Source: Prevotella scopos JCM 17725 (GTDB taxonomy: Bacteria; Bacteroidota; Bacteroidia; Bacteroidales; Bacteroidaceae). From it: 64,000 nucleotides of DNA. Below are positions 18,141-27,297 of the stretch, one piece after another. Under the pieces are notes generated by a model. It worked only from the letters and a program-made list of their open reading frames with translations. It made no database searches and was not told where the DNA came from. The translations under genes were made by a program, and so were the position numbers. The stretch spans positions 1,240,001 through 1,304,000 of the forward strand of contig NZ_CP072390.1 of the NCBI RefSeq assembly GCF_018127785.1, written 5' to 3'. Every line of letters starts with the position of its first letter. Position 1 is the first letter of the stretch.

Positions 18141-19598
18141 ATGAAACTATATAAAGACATACGCCTCATACTTGCCACGGCAGCAGTGGGACTTCTCTTC
18201 GGAAGTTGCTCTAACGACCAAGTTGACGATTTCTTCAAAAAGATTATAGTAGCCCCACCTTCCTCTATTGAGCGAGATGTGAAGGGACATGAGCAGATTT
18301 ATGCGGTTCATGCCATCTTAAGAATGGGCTATAAGGGGGGAATGATTGGTGTTGGACCAGACGGAAACGACTCTATTCAAGCGTATAACACCTATCATCT
18401 CGTGAGTGGTGCGACCTCTATCCCAGTCATGCAGGAGATTGATATTGCCAAAGATGACGACGGACAGATGACGATTACGACAGAGCGCGACTGCTTTGAC
18501 GTAATAGCTTCAGACGATATCTACTATGGATTGGAGCTGAAGTACTACGATCAAAACGGTATGCTCATCAACCATCAGTTCTCAGGTTATCCCTTCATGA
18601 AGGATAAAGACGGTTATAACGTGCCTGATGAAGACAATGCAACACTCCTTGTTCACCAGCACTTCTTCGGTATTGGTAACGCATCTTTGAACAAAGCAGT
18701 GGCAGATAGTAGCTCTGCAGGACACGGACAGGAGGTGCGTGGATTGCAAATGGCATACCCACGTTCGTTGGCTTCACTACCTACTTATTATGACCGATAC
18801 ACCTTTAAGGAGAAAGGAGGAGCAATGGAAGCTGCCACAAAGTTCTCAACTTCTAACATCTATGTCCCTGATGGCTACACATTGGGACAGAATTTGGTGC
18901 CGTTCGATAGTGAGTTGGCATGGAAGTCGATTGAGGTATCGGGAAAACCAGAGGCTTTGCAGCCTTATAACTTCGGTGGAAAGACCTATCATCTCTACAA
19001 AACTATTGATCCAATGGAGCTAAATAAGATTACGCCAGAGGTCTTTACCTACGAGTATCGTGACACAGATCCAGTGGAAGAAGAACTCGGAAAACTTTTT
19101 ACAGAAGCTTATAACGATGACTTCACCGACCCAGACACAGAGGCACCACGCCAGCGTTATGGTCATACCGTGGGTTTACTACATCAGAAACGCAGCTTAG
19201 ACTTCGGCTCAGACATGGACCGCTTGGGCTTTAAGGGCGTCATGCAGTTCCACAAATCAGACATTGCTTTCCAGCTGCAGGTGCGTATCTGCCACATTCT
19301 TAACAAAGGACAGCAGCACGTGGGAGAGTCGGAAAAACCTGCAAAGTACTGCAATACGAACAATAGCGAGCATAGCTTCCTATGGGATTTCAACCAGTTA
19401 CAACCCGGTTGGGATAGCTTTGATATCGACTATCCGCTGTCTGTTCGTGTGATAGCCAATACCAAGGACGGTGAAGACAAGTGTTTTGAGGATGTTAAGC
19501 GATTCTATCCTGCTGCCAACAAGGCACAGCTCTGGCGTATGCTGACACAGCCACAAGACTTCTTCACACAGTACAGACATAACGTAGTATTGATGTAA
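18141..19598 (+). CDS. Surface/periplasmic lipoprotein of the uptake operon, family not recognised
   Basis: The 485-residue protein has a lipoprotein signal with lipobox LLFGSC (Cys near residue 23). The body contains His-containing segments (LLVHQHFFGIG, SSSAGHGQEV, RYGHTVGLLHQKR) that could bind a metal or haem-like ligand. It has a distant resemblance in layout to the next gene: both share an '...PEVFTYEYRDT' / 'PKIFEYTYRDT' segment, so the two lipoproteins are paralogues. It starts 16 bp after the receptor gene and is almost certainly co-transcribed. Its function is inferred as receptor partner or ligand capture. Confidence 0.7.
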   Translation: MKLYKDIRLILATAAVGLLFGSCSNDQVDDFFKKIIVAPPSSIERDVKGHEQIYAVHAILRMGYKGGMIGVGPDGNDSIQAYNTYHLVSGATSIPVMQEIDIAKDDDGQMTITTERDCFDVIASDDIYYGLELKYYDQNGMLINHQFSGYPFMKDKDGYNVPDEDNATLLVHQHFFGIGNASLNKAVADSSSAGHGQEVRGLQMAYPRSLASLPTYYDRYTFKEKGGAMEAATKFSTSNIYVPDGYTLGQNLVPFDSELAWKSIEVSGKPEALQPYNFGGKTYHLYKTIDPMELNKITPEVFTYEYRDTDPVEEELGKLFTEAYNDDFTDPDTEAPRQRYGHTVGLLHQKRSLDFGSDMDRLGFKGVMQFHKSDIAFQLQVRICHILNKGQQHVGESEKPAKYCNTNNSEHSFLWDFNQLQPGWDSFDIDYPLSVRVIANTKDGEDKCFEDVKRFYPAANKAQLWRMLTQPQDFFTQYRHNVVLM

Positions 19599-19614
19599 AA
19601 ACGAATTGGGAAAG

Positions 19615-21021
19615 ATGAATAAGATATTCAAGAACATTCTTTTATTATCATGCGTTGCCGCAGTTTTCACTTCATGTGACAACTTTGTGTTTGGCAATGT
19701 ACATGTTGATTATAACGAAAATCCCTTAGAAAGTAAGGGATTAGCACGTAGCGGTGCAGACCGTTATGTAGATAGTCTGTCGAAGATTAAGGTTTCTGGG
19801 CAGGTGAATAACCCTGACCCAGACGGAGCTTTCAATGGTTGGGCTACCTGCTTGGCTATGTTTAAGGAGGGACACTCCCACGGTGACGGTATGATGCACG
19901 GTAACTTCGTCTATCATAACGCCCCTTGGAAGCAGGAGGAGTTTGTCATTATCCGCAACAATACGGCAAAATGGCCTACGGTTGAGGTGCAGCGCCAGAG
20001 TACGGTGACGTATCTTGAACAGAGCGATGGTAAGACTGGACCCGATTACATCCGTATCATCGGTGGAAAACTGAAGCGTTGGGGACTCTGCCTCTACTTC
20101 TTCGATAAGGAGGGTAAGCTGATGAACGATGATATTCTCGACCACTCTGATGAATATCAGATATTCTTCACGGTGAGCGAGGTCGACGATAAGGGTAATC
20201 CTTACGAGGTAATGGACTGCCGTGGTACGTGGAAACCTAAGAAGAACAAGTTTGGTGACTGGAAGAAGGGCGGTACTGTCGACACGACACCAGTACCTTC
20301 TCCACTCTTTGCGAATAAGACAACGTGGAAAGAACGTGCCGAACTGACTCCGAAGATATTTGAATATACCTATCGTGACACGTGGATTCATAACGCAATG
20401 GCTGACGGAGCGCGTGAGTTGTTCAACCAACGTCTGCTCCCACCGTTGACCCGTGAGGATGCTGACTGGGCGGTTGCACCTTACGACCAAGACCGTGTAG
20501 GACTGAAGGGACACTTCAATTTCGATATTGATGCCGATGAAAACGATGCGCTTCATCAAGAGTGGCCATTAGAGATTACACGTCGTTTGGACCCTGCAAC
20601 GGGTGAAGCGGGCCGTTATACACGTCCGTCTTACCTCTTACCAAAGTTCTATCTGTCTGTAAGAGTGATGAAATGCCCGAAAGGAAAGAAGGCATTGATA
20701 CCGAAGGACGAGTATCTTAATCGCCATTCAACCTATGTCTTCCGCAGTCCGTTCATCTGTTCGGAGGCTTACAACCCCGATGAACCGAAGGAGTATGGGG
20801 CAGATTCAGAATGGAAGGAACTTTTCCGCTTTAATATCCCTATCAAAGTGTTCTGCAGTAGCTTTGATACTGACCCTACAACCATCGACCCGAACGATCC
20901 ACTCTATTTCTACTTAGGTCACGAAATAGGCTTGTCATCATTAGATGCGTTGGAAGCTTCGCAGAATGTACAGACCCACGGCATTGGTGGTGGCTCTGGT
21001 TTCGGAAACTGGTTCTTGTAA
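19615..21021 (+). CDS. Second lipoprotein of the uptake operon, with a His-rich segment
   Basis: The start is the ATG at 19615, giving 468 residues and the lipobox VFTSC. An in-frame TTG nine bases earlier is less likely. Near residue 80 is KEGHSHGDGMMHG, a cluster of four His and two Met typical of zinc or copper binding. It shares the YRDT segment and general plan with the preceding gene, which indicates an old duplication. It lies 16 bp downstream of that gene in the same operon. The family was not identified by name. Confidence 0.7.
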   Translation: MNKIFKNILLLSCVAAVFTSCDNFVFGNVHVDYNENPLESKGLARSGADRYVDSLSKIKVSGQVNNPDPDGAFNGWATCLAMFKEGHSHGDGMMHGNFVYHNAPWKQEEFVIIRNNTAKWPTVEVQRQSTVTYLEQSDGKTGPDYIRIIGGKLKRWGLCLYFFDKEGKLMNDDILDHSDEYQIFFTVSEVDDKGNPYEVMDCRGTWKPKKNKFGDWKKGGTVDTTPVPSPLFANKTTWKERAELTPKIFEYTYRDTWIHNAMADGARELFNQRLLPPLTREDADWAVAPYDQDRVGLKGHFNFDIDADENDALHQEWPLEITRRLDPATGEAGRYTRPSYLLPKFYLSVRVMKCPKGKKALIPKDEYLNRHSTYVFRSPFICSEAYNPDEPKEYGADSEWKELFRFNIPIKVFCSSFDTDPTTIDPNDPLYFYLGHEIGLSSLDALEASQNVQTHGIGGGSGFGNWFL

Positions 21022-21153
21022 CATGGACAGAGGGAGTGGATAACGTTGTCACATTGATTGAAACAATACGTCTGTAACTCACAAGCTTTTCTCCTCGGGA
21101 CAACCGTCCCTCCCACTGCTCACAATGATATAAACATAAAAAGAAGAAAACAA

Positions 21154-22233
21154 ATGATACAAAAGAAGATAGCTGTGTGCCTGCTCTTCGGGCTAACACT
21201 CTTAGGTTTGAATAGCTGTACGCGTAATGAAATGCCGGTGAAGCAATCCACCTCTAAGACGAAGTTAGACCATCTGATTATTAAAGAGGTGTTCTATGTA
21301 GGACACTATTGGTATCGTGATGTGCGGGCGTGGGGTATGAAAAACCTTAACCAAATGTACAATGACGACCAGTATATTGCCATCTTTAACCCAACTGATG
21401 AGGTGAAATATCTTGATGGATTGGCACTCTGCGATAATGCCATCGAACCAAGTAAAGCCATACAATTTGCACCGAAAGACGATTTCGTTAATCGTTACTA
21501 TGGTGCAGCGGGTATCTCTTACTTCCCTGGTAAGGGTACTGACTATCCCGTAAAACCGGGACAAACCATCATCGTGGCAAAGTATGCCATTGACCATAAG
21601 GCTAAGTTTGAAGCTGAATTGGAAGGTGAGGACTTGAGTATGTATGGCGGATTGAATGCCTTCTTAGACTTGAGTAAGGCTGATTTCGAGTGGACAAACA
21701 TCAATTATGACCCGGGAAAGAAGAACAATCCTGACGTGCCAGACATGAACGCCATCCTGACATCAACTGATTCGCGTGGCAACATTGGTCCTGCTTACGA
21801 GTTCTCTCACATCTCTGAGAGTAATGGTATTGCCCTGATAAAACTGCCGTGGACACCAGAGGAGTTTAAGAAGAACTATGCTGACACAAAGGATGGCAAG
21901 GGTTACCTGCATTACATCACCGTGACAAGTAGTGCGTTCGGCGACTTCTATGCTATCGAAATACCATTCGAATGTGTTATCGACTGTATCACCATCTGTC
22001 CTCGTCGTATGTTCCAGATGCGACCAAGTAAGCTCGACAGAGGCTACAATGCTGTCACTGACGTGTCCTTCTCTAGCTTAAAGCAAAGCGATTACCCCAT
22101 CTCTTCTGGTCTGGCGCTAATCAGAAAATGGGATGGTAAGAAATTCGTGGATGACAACAACACAACCGCCGACTTTGAAGTGAAAGTTGCTTCGCTATCA
22201 AGAAAAGATGAGAAGGGCAACCCGGTAAAGTAA
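21154..22233 (+). CDS. DUF4876-type lipoprotein, last gene of the uptake operon
   Basis: The true start is ATG 21154, which gives a lipoprotein signal (lipobox LLGLNSC). The frame open from 21058 has no signal peptide. The mature part of about 335 residues matches DUF4876 proteins: an early 'LIIKEVFYVGHYWYRDVRAW' region, then 'YIAIFNPTDEVKYLDGLALC', as in extracellular lamin-tail-like or beta-sandwich domains. DUF4876 genes are commonly found beside TonB receptors in Bacteroidota. It is followed by a strong terminator at 22282, which closes the operon begun at 15701. Confidence 0.75.
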   Translation: MIQKKIAVCLLFGLTLLGLNSCTRNEMPVKQSTSKTKLDHLIIKEVFYVGHYWYRDVRAWGMKNLNQMYNDDQYIAIFNPTDEVKYLDGLALCDNAIEPSKAIQFAPKDDFVNRYYGAAGISYFPGKGTDYPVKPGQTIIVAKYAIDHKAKFEAELEGEDLSMYGGLNAFLDLSKADFEWTNINYDPGKKNNPDVPDMNAILTSTDSRGNIGPAYEFSHISESNGIALIKLPWTPEEFKKNYADTKDGKGYLHYITVTSSAFGDFYAIEIPFECVIDCITICPRRMFQMRPSKLDRGYNAVTDVSFSSLKQSDYPISSGLALIRKWDGKKFVDDNNTTADFEVKVASLSRKDEKGNPVK

Positions 22234-22281
22234 AAGTAAAAGGATAAAAATCGAAAAGATTAAATATTGAGAAAGAAATTA

Positions 22282-22326
22282 GGCTGTATTAAAACAGGTT
22301 GCTCCTGGTTTAATACAGCCTTTTTC
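22282..22326 (+). terminator. Rho-independent terminator of the uptake operon
   Basis: Perfect 12-bp stem GGCTGTATTAAA / TTTAATACAGCC enclosing an inner CAGG/CCTG pair, followed by TTTTT. It lies 49 bp after the DUF4876 gene. Confidence 0.85.
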
Positions 22327-22451
22327 GTAGCTTAGCAAGAAAGGGGAAATGCTTCTTTCATTTGCATCATGGAATCCTTTAAGATCTTCCGGAATTTAAT
22401 GTGATGCTATGATGTCCTTTATACCACTTGTTTACTTTTCCCGAAGCTCTT

Positions 22452-23279
22452 TTACTTTTTACCTTTATCTGTTTCTTTCCACAGTTGGAACAGCGCAGGC
22501 ACAAAGATGCAGAGCGAGAAGAACAAACCACCGTACATCATACGGTTGTTGCCATGAAAGAAGTCGATGAGCTTTCCATCATTCATCTGTGGCATGAGGT
22601 TGAACATGAGGTAAGCCACACTATTGTTTACCCAATGCAAGACAAGACCTGGAAGGATACTATTCGTACGACTATACAGCCAACCCAACAACAAACCGAT
22701 AACAAAAGCATGCAGACCCTGTGCTAAGTTCAGATGGATAACGCCAAAGATGAGTGCTGGGATGACAATTGCTATCCATCGGTTCCGCTCACCCAGTGCA
22801 TTTTGCAGAACCCGCTGAATGGCTCCACGAAAGACAATCTCCTCCGCTATTGGAACCATGATGCCCAAAGCGATATATCCCCACGAAACCTTCATGATAC
22901 TTTCAAACATCGCCTGTGTTCCTTCGGGCATCGTAAGGTTTATTTTTTCAACGATGAACTCCATGGGAAGAATAGAACCTAAAGCCAGTAAGCCCGACCA
23001 AATGAATACGCCCCATGGACGCGTTTTCAAATAGTTGCGAGAGACGGGTGCCCACTTTGTTGCAACAAATAAGACAAACGTTATCAGACTACTGACAACC
23101 GCAGTCATTGCAAGGCTTTCACCATCCTTTATCATGTCAACGCCGTTCGTAGCCTGCGGACTTCTCAACAGACTGACGAACTGACTCCCTGCAAACAGAG
23201 AAAGGCTTTGTATCAAGACAAAAAGCGAAACAAATAAGATGATATAGAGCGCTGCGCTCAACACGTTTTTATTATTCAT
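22452..23279 (-). CDS. CPBP-family intramembrane metalloprotease
   Basis: The 275-residue protein has about eight membrane segments. The three CPBP (CAAX protease/Abi) motifs are present in order: EEIVFRG (catalytic Glu pair and Arg, about residues 142-148), FGVIHLN (His) and HWVNNSVAY (His/Asn). These enzymes cut within membranes. In bacteria some act in bacteriocin self-immunity or prenyl-protein processing, but the substrate here is unknown. It ends 12 bp downstream of ribF on the same strand and is probably co-transcribed with it. Confidence 0.85.
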   Translation of the reverse strand: MNNKNVLSAALYIILFVSLFVLIQSLSLFAGSQFVSLLRSPQATNGVDMIKDGESLAMTAVVSSLITFVLFVATKWAPVSRNYLKTRPWGVFIWSGLLALGSILPMEFIVEKINLTMPEGTQAMFESIMKVSWGYIALGIMVPIAEEIVFRGAIQRVLQNALGERNRWIAIVIPALIFGVIHLNLAQGLHAFVIGLLLGWLYSRTNSILPGLVLHWVNNSVAYLMFNLMPQMNDGKLIDFFHGNNRMMYGGLFFSLCIFVPALFQLWKETDKGKK

Positions 23280-23290
23280 TTTTACGAATC

Positions 23291-24262
23291 TTACTGCTTA
23301 TTAATAATATTCTCTTCTATCTTATAAGCTTCATCAAATAAGCGGTTGATATGGTCTTTATCTTGCTTCAACTGCTCTGATAAAGCCTCCAAGGAGTCAA
23401 ACTTATGCTCATCCCTAATCTTGCTGACGAAGCTAACAATGACCTCTTGCCCATAGAGATTGCCCGTAAAATTGAAGAGGTTCACCTCAACCGACAACGT
23501 TGTGCCATCAAAGGTTGGACGCCTTCCAATATTCATCATCCCTCGTTTCCAGCCTACAGAATCCTTCAGACGTACCATCACAGCATAAACACCCGGCGCA
23601 GGAAGGAGTTGATGACAATCATTCACATCGAGATTAGCTGTTGGGAAACCCATCTTACGCCCATTCTGATAGCCAGTCACAATGCGACTCTCTATCGAAT
23701 AATGATAACCTAAAAGGCGATTGGCTGCCTCAATCTCTCCCTCACGAAGGTAATTTCTTATGATCGATGAACTTACCTTCTCATCATCCGGCAGGAAGGC
23801 ATCGGCACCGATAACCTCAATGCCCAACGCCTTACCATACTGAACATAGTCTTCAAAACGTTCAGAGCGGTTATGCCCGAAACGATTGTCGTAACCAATG
23901 ACAAGTTTCTTCACATTCAACTGTTTGCATAACACCTCCTGCATGAAGTCATACGCAGAGAGTGATGCTAACGCAGCATCAAAATGTAACACAAAAGCAT
24001 TGTCAATATGCGTCTTCGAGAGTAGCAACAACTTTTCATCGAGTGTCGAAAGTAATTCTGGTTGGTAATCAGTCTGCAACACCTGACGCGGATGCTGGTC
24101 GAAGGTGATGACAGCTGACGCCATCCCTACTCGTTCAGCCTCATCAATGACACGACGAATCAAGAACTGATGTCCACGATGCACACCATCAAAAAAACCA
24201 ATGGTAGTCACCTGTCCACCCAGCTCGTACTCCTCGCCCTGTTTAATATATATAGTATTCAA
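23291..24262 (-). CDS. ribF: Bifunctional riboflavin kinase / FAD synthetase
   Basis: At 323 residues it has the normal length. The FAD-synthetase nucleotidyltransferase domain shows GFFDGVHRGHQFLI (HxGH nucleotide motif) and GYDNRFGHNRSERFE, then SSSIIRNYLREG. The riboflavin-kinase domain shows GYQNGRKMGFPTANL, GVYAVMV, NIGRRPTFDG and VEVNLFNF. It makes FMN and then FAD in the cytoplasm. It lies directly upstream of the tRNA gene in which the 13-kb element is integrated, so it marks the left edge of conserved chromosome. Confidence 0.95.
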   Translation of the reverse strand: MNTIYIKQGEEYELGGQVTTIGFFDGVHRGHQFLIRRVIDEAERVGMASAVITFDQHPRQVLQTDYQPELLSTLDEKLLLLSKTHIDNAFVLHFDAALASLSAYDFMQEVLCKQLNVKKLVIGYDNRFGHNRSERFEDYVQYGKALGIEVIGADAFLPDDEKVSSSIIRNYLREGEIEAANRLLGYHYSIESRIVTGYQNGRKMGFPTANLDVNDCHQLLPAPGVYAVMVRLKDSVGWKRGMMNIGRRPTFDGTTLSVEVNLFNFTGNLYGQEVIVSFVSKIRDEHKFDSLEALSEQLKQDKDHINRLFDEAYKIEENIINKQ

Positions 24263-24396
24263 ACTTCTTGTCTTAAAAATTCTTTATTACCTGCAAAGGT
24301 ACTCCAAATCAGCCACAAACCCACGCTATCGCATTCAAAATGTGTTAAAACATTAAATTTCCTTACTATCTTTTCTCCTTTTTCCATTTATTTCAT

Positions 24397-24404
24397 TATC
24401 TTTG
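24397..24404 (+). promoter_or_regulatory. -7 box of the tRNA promoter
   Basis: TATCTTTG matches the Bacteroidota -7 consensus TAnnTTTG and lies 22 bp before the mature tRNA 5' end. Confidence 0.55.
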
Positions 24405-24425
24405 CACCCGAATTTGTAAAATTCA

Positions 24426-24499
24426 GGACTTGTAGCTCAGTTGGTTAGAGCAACAGACTCATAATCTGGAGGTCCCTGGTTCAAGCCCAGGCTGGTCCA
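24426..24499 (+). tRNA. tRNA with CAU anticodon (elongator Met, or Ile2)
   Basis: The 74-nt cloverleaf has acceptor GGACTTG/CTGGTCC (one mismatch), D-arm GCTC..GAGC, anticodon loop CTCATAA with CAT at positions 34-36, T-arm CCTGG/CCAGG with TTCAAGC, and discriminator A. CCA is not fully encoded. It lacks the features of an initiator tRNA. Elongator tRNA-Met and tRNA-Ile2 (modified C34) share this anticodon and I cannot separate them here. The last 45 nt (24455-24499) form most of the 49-bp repeat at the end of the integrative element, so integration left this gene intact. Confidence 0.92.
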
Positions 24500-24503
24500 C
24501 AAA
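24455..24503. repeat. attL: left 49-bp direct repeat (tRNA 3' end)
   Basis: Identical to 37814-37862. It runs from the anticodon stem through the end of the tRNA and four bases beyond. The base before and after differs between the two copies, which fixes the repeat boundaries. Confidence 0.9.
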
Positions 24504-24513
24504 GGGAAAAGAA

Positions 24514-24550
24514 GAGCTTTACACTATACTGTAAGGCTCTTTTTTGTTGG
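24514..24550 (+). terminator. Terminator downstream of the tRNA
   Basis: Hairpin AGAGCTTTAC / GTAAGGCTCT followed by TTTTT, just inside the left end of the element. It probably ends the tRNA transcript. Confidence 0.65.
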
Positions 24551-24685
24551 TAATCAAGTAGTTTCATCAGTAGGTTATGATGGCTATAACGGTTCATTTG
24601 TTGTAAAATCCCTCTATCTTCTCCTTAGTTTAGAACGCACATATCACGCTATTTTGAGCAAAATTTCAGCTAATTTATCCACTTG

Positions 24686-24725
24686 TTGACCTCCTGTTGA
24701 CCTATTGTTGACCCGAGGTTGACCT
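24686..24725 (+). promoter_or_regulatory. Four phased TTGACC sites, putative integrase arm-binding sites (left)
   Basis: TTGACC begins at 24686, 24697, 24708 and 24719, each exactly 11 bp from the next, all in one orientation and mostly preceded by G. They lie between attL and the integrase start codon. Two further copies, also 11 bp apart, lie beside attR. Equal orientation and helical phasing are typical of arm-type sites bound by the integrase N-terminal domain. Integrase autoregulation is another possibility. Confidence 0.65.
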
Positions 24726-24739
24726 CAAAACGAGAGATT

Positions 24740-26008
24740 ATGCTGACAATTAAAGCAGAAATTCAGAGAGACAAGTTAAGGCAAGATGGTAGTTACAATG
24801 TCCGCATCAGGTTTACGAAGGACCGTAAGGTAAAGCGTATTTCCACAAGTTTGTTTGCAACAAAATCCGATTTAACTGACAGGTTTACTATCAAGGAAGA
24901 TTCTCTTATCAAGCAGGAAGCGGACATACTTATCCTGCATTACCGTAAGATGTTTAATGAAATGCACTTAGAAACAGAGCCGCTTGACGTAAACGAGATT
25001 GTAGAACGACTGAACAGCAGGGACAAAAGCGACAAACCAGTAGATTTTATCCTGTTCGCTAAGGAATGGATTGCCAATTCCACGTTAAAGGGAGCAGTCA
25101 ACTATACCTCCGCACTTAACAGCCTCATCCGATTCAACAAAAGTGAGAAGCTGTACACGCATCAAATTACAAGTGATTTTCTGCAAGAGTTTATGGCATT
25201 CTTACTCAATGAAAGCAAAGAACGAGCGGAACAATTGAAAAAGAAAGGCAAGCGTGTTCCCTCTACTCGCAGCACCTCCCTTTACTTGATGGGCATTCGT
25301 AGATTGTTTAAGGAGGCTGTAAAGCAATACAACAAGCCAGACCAAGGGCTAATCCGTATCAAGAATACCCCATTTGCTTATTTCCAAATCCCCAAACAGC
25401 AGGCAACACGAAAAAGAGCTATCACAGCAGAATTAATCCGTAAGATAGAGCAGTTACCGTATCAGACAGTTTATAAAGGCATACATCACACCAACCGCTT
25501 CAATCTCGCAAAGGATTGTTTTATCCTCTCATTTTGCATGATAGGAATAAATTCTGTGGATTTATTTAACGCAACCGAATATGATGGCAATACGCTTACT
25601 TACTATCGTACTAAGACGAGAGACAGGAGAATGGATAAAGCTAAGATGATAGTAACAGTTCCTAAGATATTGCATCCTTTATTTGAGAAGTACAAGGATA
25701 CAACAGGCAAACGGATATTCAATTTCTACCAGAATTATGTCAATGAGAAAGCCTTTAACAAAGCCATCAACAAGGGATTGAAAGAGATTGGTAGTATTCT
25801 TAAAATTGAGGATTTAGAATATTATGCTGCACGCCATTCTTGGGCTACCATTGCCCTTAACAAAGTTGGAGTAAGCAAATACGTGGTACACGAAGCCCTC
25901 AATCATATTGACGAATCTATGCGAGTAACCGACATTTACATTGAGCGTGATTTCTCGAATGAGAATAAGGCAAATGCAAAAGTCGTAAAATACGTGTTCG
26001 GGAAATAA
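24740..26008 (+). CDS. int: Tyrosine-type integrase of the element
   Basis: The start is ATG 24740 (422 residues), since the frame upstream lies in the arm-site repeats. Layout: an arm-DNA-binding N-domain (about 1-90, MLTIKAEIQRDKLRQDGSYN), a SAM-like core-binding domain (about 100-210) and a catalytic domain. The catalytic domain shows KTRDRRMDKAKM (beta-hairpin Lys), ARHSWATIA (Arg II with His), LNHIDESMRVTDIYI (His and Tyr nucleophile). The usual first Arg motif is replaced by GINSVDL, so Arg I is not evident. IntDOT of CTnDOT also lacks it and is active, so this need not mean inactivity. It should catalyse integration and excision at the tRNA. Confidence 0.9.
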   Translation: MLTIKAEIQRDKLRQDGSYNVRIRFTKDRKVKRISTSLFATKSDLTDRFTIKEDSLIKQEADILILHYRKMFNEMHLETEPLDVNEIVERLNSRDKSDKPVDFILFAKEWIANSTLKGAVNYTSALNSLIRFNKSEKLYTHQITSDFLQEFMAFLLNESKERAEQLKKKGKRVPSTRSTSLYLMGIRRLFKEAVKQYNKPDQGLIRIKNTPFAYFQIPKQQATRKRAITAELIRKIEQLPYQTVYKGIHHTNRFNLAKDCFILSFCMIGINSVDLFNATEYDGNTLTYYRTKTRDRRMDKAKMIVTVPKILHPLFEKYKDTTGKRIFNFYQNYVNEKAFNKAINKGLKEIGSILKIEDLEYYAARHSWATIALNKVGVSKYVVHEALNHIDESMRVTDIYIERDFSNENKANAKVVKYVFGK

Positions 26009-26010
26009 TG

Positions 26011-26061
26011 TGACAGAATATAACGAAAAAAAGTTTTATACCCCTTGTTTAGAAAATGTCA
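26011..26061. repeat. TGACA..TGTCA dyad site A
   Basis: GTGACA and TGTCAC arms about 40 bp apart around a central TTTTATACCCC, immediately after the integrase stop. Related sites follow the short recombinase (33245) and the 35024 gene (35494). Confidence 0.5.
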
Positions 26062-26070
26062 CCCAAAGAA

Positions 26071-26115
26071 AACTCCATCGGCTCTAATGCAGGTGGAGTC
26101 TTTTTATTACCTTTG
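26071..26115 (+). terminator. Integrase terminator overlapping the promoter of the next gene
   Basis: ACTCCA / TGGAGT hairpin with a T5 run (26072-26105). It is followed at once by TACCTTTG (26108-26115), a -7 box 18 bp before the ATG at 26133, so the next gene would have a very short leader. Confidence 0.55.
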
Positions 26116-26132
26116 CAAGAAAAATAAGACAA

Positions 26133-27059
26133 ATGACATTAGATTTTCCCATCATAGATTTAAAACGATTGTATGCAGGTTTGCATGAATGCTATGGTTT
26201 CGATTATAGTGAACTTAGCGAAGAGTTTTCTTTGATACTCCAGCAACATTATCCCTTTAAGCACGAAGCTGAAATACTTGCTAAAGCAACTACCGAAGAA
26301 GGTAAAGTAGATATACAGAAATTTGCTTTAGAAACTAACGATTGCGTTGCCATTCCCATAACAACAGAATTTGCAAAGCAAGTGAAAGATTTTTATTCCA
26401 TTTTCTCATCTGTTTTCATTCCTGAATTAGACGGTAGTGCTATTTATTATGAAGCACTGTGTCTAATGGCTGCAATCTATTATAGGGACAAACATCATCT
26501 TTTCTCCGAAATACACGAGGATATTATGAATGACTATTTTGTTTATTCACGTAGAATTCGCCCAGACCAATTAAAGCTATTTATTGAACTGTGTAAAGGA
26601 CGTAAAAGGACGTGGGATAATATTAAAATATCTGTTGGCAATAATAGCCCTGTATTTTTGGGTAATTATGAATGGTGGCTCTCCCAAAAATTATTCGAAA
26701 TATTACGGAAAGATTTAGGAGATATTACCGTAGAGAAAGCTGAAAAAGAGTTAAAGGAGTTATACTCTGATGAACGTGGGCGAAAAAGTACTGATCCTCA
26801 CCTCAATTATTTCATGCTGGGTTCTTTTCTTTATATACGCAAGTTTTTAATTCAAGATAAAGACAAAGTTACAATAGCACAATGCAATTTTTTGCAGAAG
26901 TACTTAACAACCTTTGGGATTCTTGATAAACAAGACAAGAACTACCAAATTAACAACCTACAATCAACTATCAAAAGTCTATTAAGTGGCAAAAATAATC
27001 CCATTCAAAAGCATATAAAGGAAAGAGAATACAGGTGTAACTTTGATATTATAAAATAG
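26133..27059 (+). CDS. Hypothetical protein of the integrative element
   Basis: The 308-residue soluble protein was not recognised. It has no signal peptide or membrane segment. It is largely helical and rich in Lys, Glu and Tyr. A local motif GRKSTDPHLNYFMLGSFLYIRKF near residue 228 may mark a conserved core. It is a single-gene unit with its own promoter box and a terminator at 27081. Proteins of this size with no known domain are common directly after integrase genes in Bacteroidota islands, but no function follows. Confidence 0.6.
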   Translation: MTLDFPIIDLKRLYAGLHECYGFDYSELSEEFSLILQQHYPFKHEAEILAKATTEEGKVDIQKFALETNDCVAIPITTEFAKQVKDFYSIFSSVFIPELDGSAIYYEALCLMAAIYYRDKHHLFSEIHEDIMNDYFVYSRRIRPDQLKLFIELCKGRKRTWDNIKISVGNNSPVFLGNYEWWLSQKLFEILRKDLGDITVEKAEKELKELYSDERGRKSTDPHLNYFMLGSFLYIRKFLIQDKDKVTIAQCNFLQKYLTTFGILDKQDKNYQINNLQSTIKSLLSGKNNPIQKHIKEREYRCNFDIIK

Positions 27060-27080
27060 CATACGATTACATACTTTTTC

Positions 27081-27118
27081 AAAGGAAATGACAAATTAGA
27101 ACGTCATTTCCTTTTTTT
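27081..27118 (+). terminator. Rho-independent terminator
   Basis: Perfect 9-bp stem GGAAATGAC / GTCATTTCC with a 10-nt loop, followed by T7. Confidence 0.85.
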
Positions 27119-27297
27119 GTGTCAGTACTTTATTATAGAGATTATCTGTTCGTTGTACCAAACTTCATCTTTATCTACAAGGGACAAAGAATATGACAGT
27201 AAAAATCCCTTATTCCTTTAATACGTGTTGGTGTCAATATTGAAAATATATTGGCAAATTAGAACCTATCGCTGTAAAGGTTAAGTGATTTTATAAT

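Noticed and set aside
19741-20559. 272-codon minus-strand frame inside the second lipoprotein gene
   Set aside because: A shadow of the real plus-strand gene, which has a lipoprotein signal and is in an operon; the antisense frame shows no domain.
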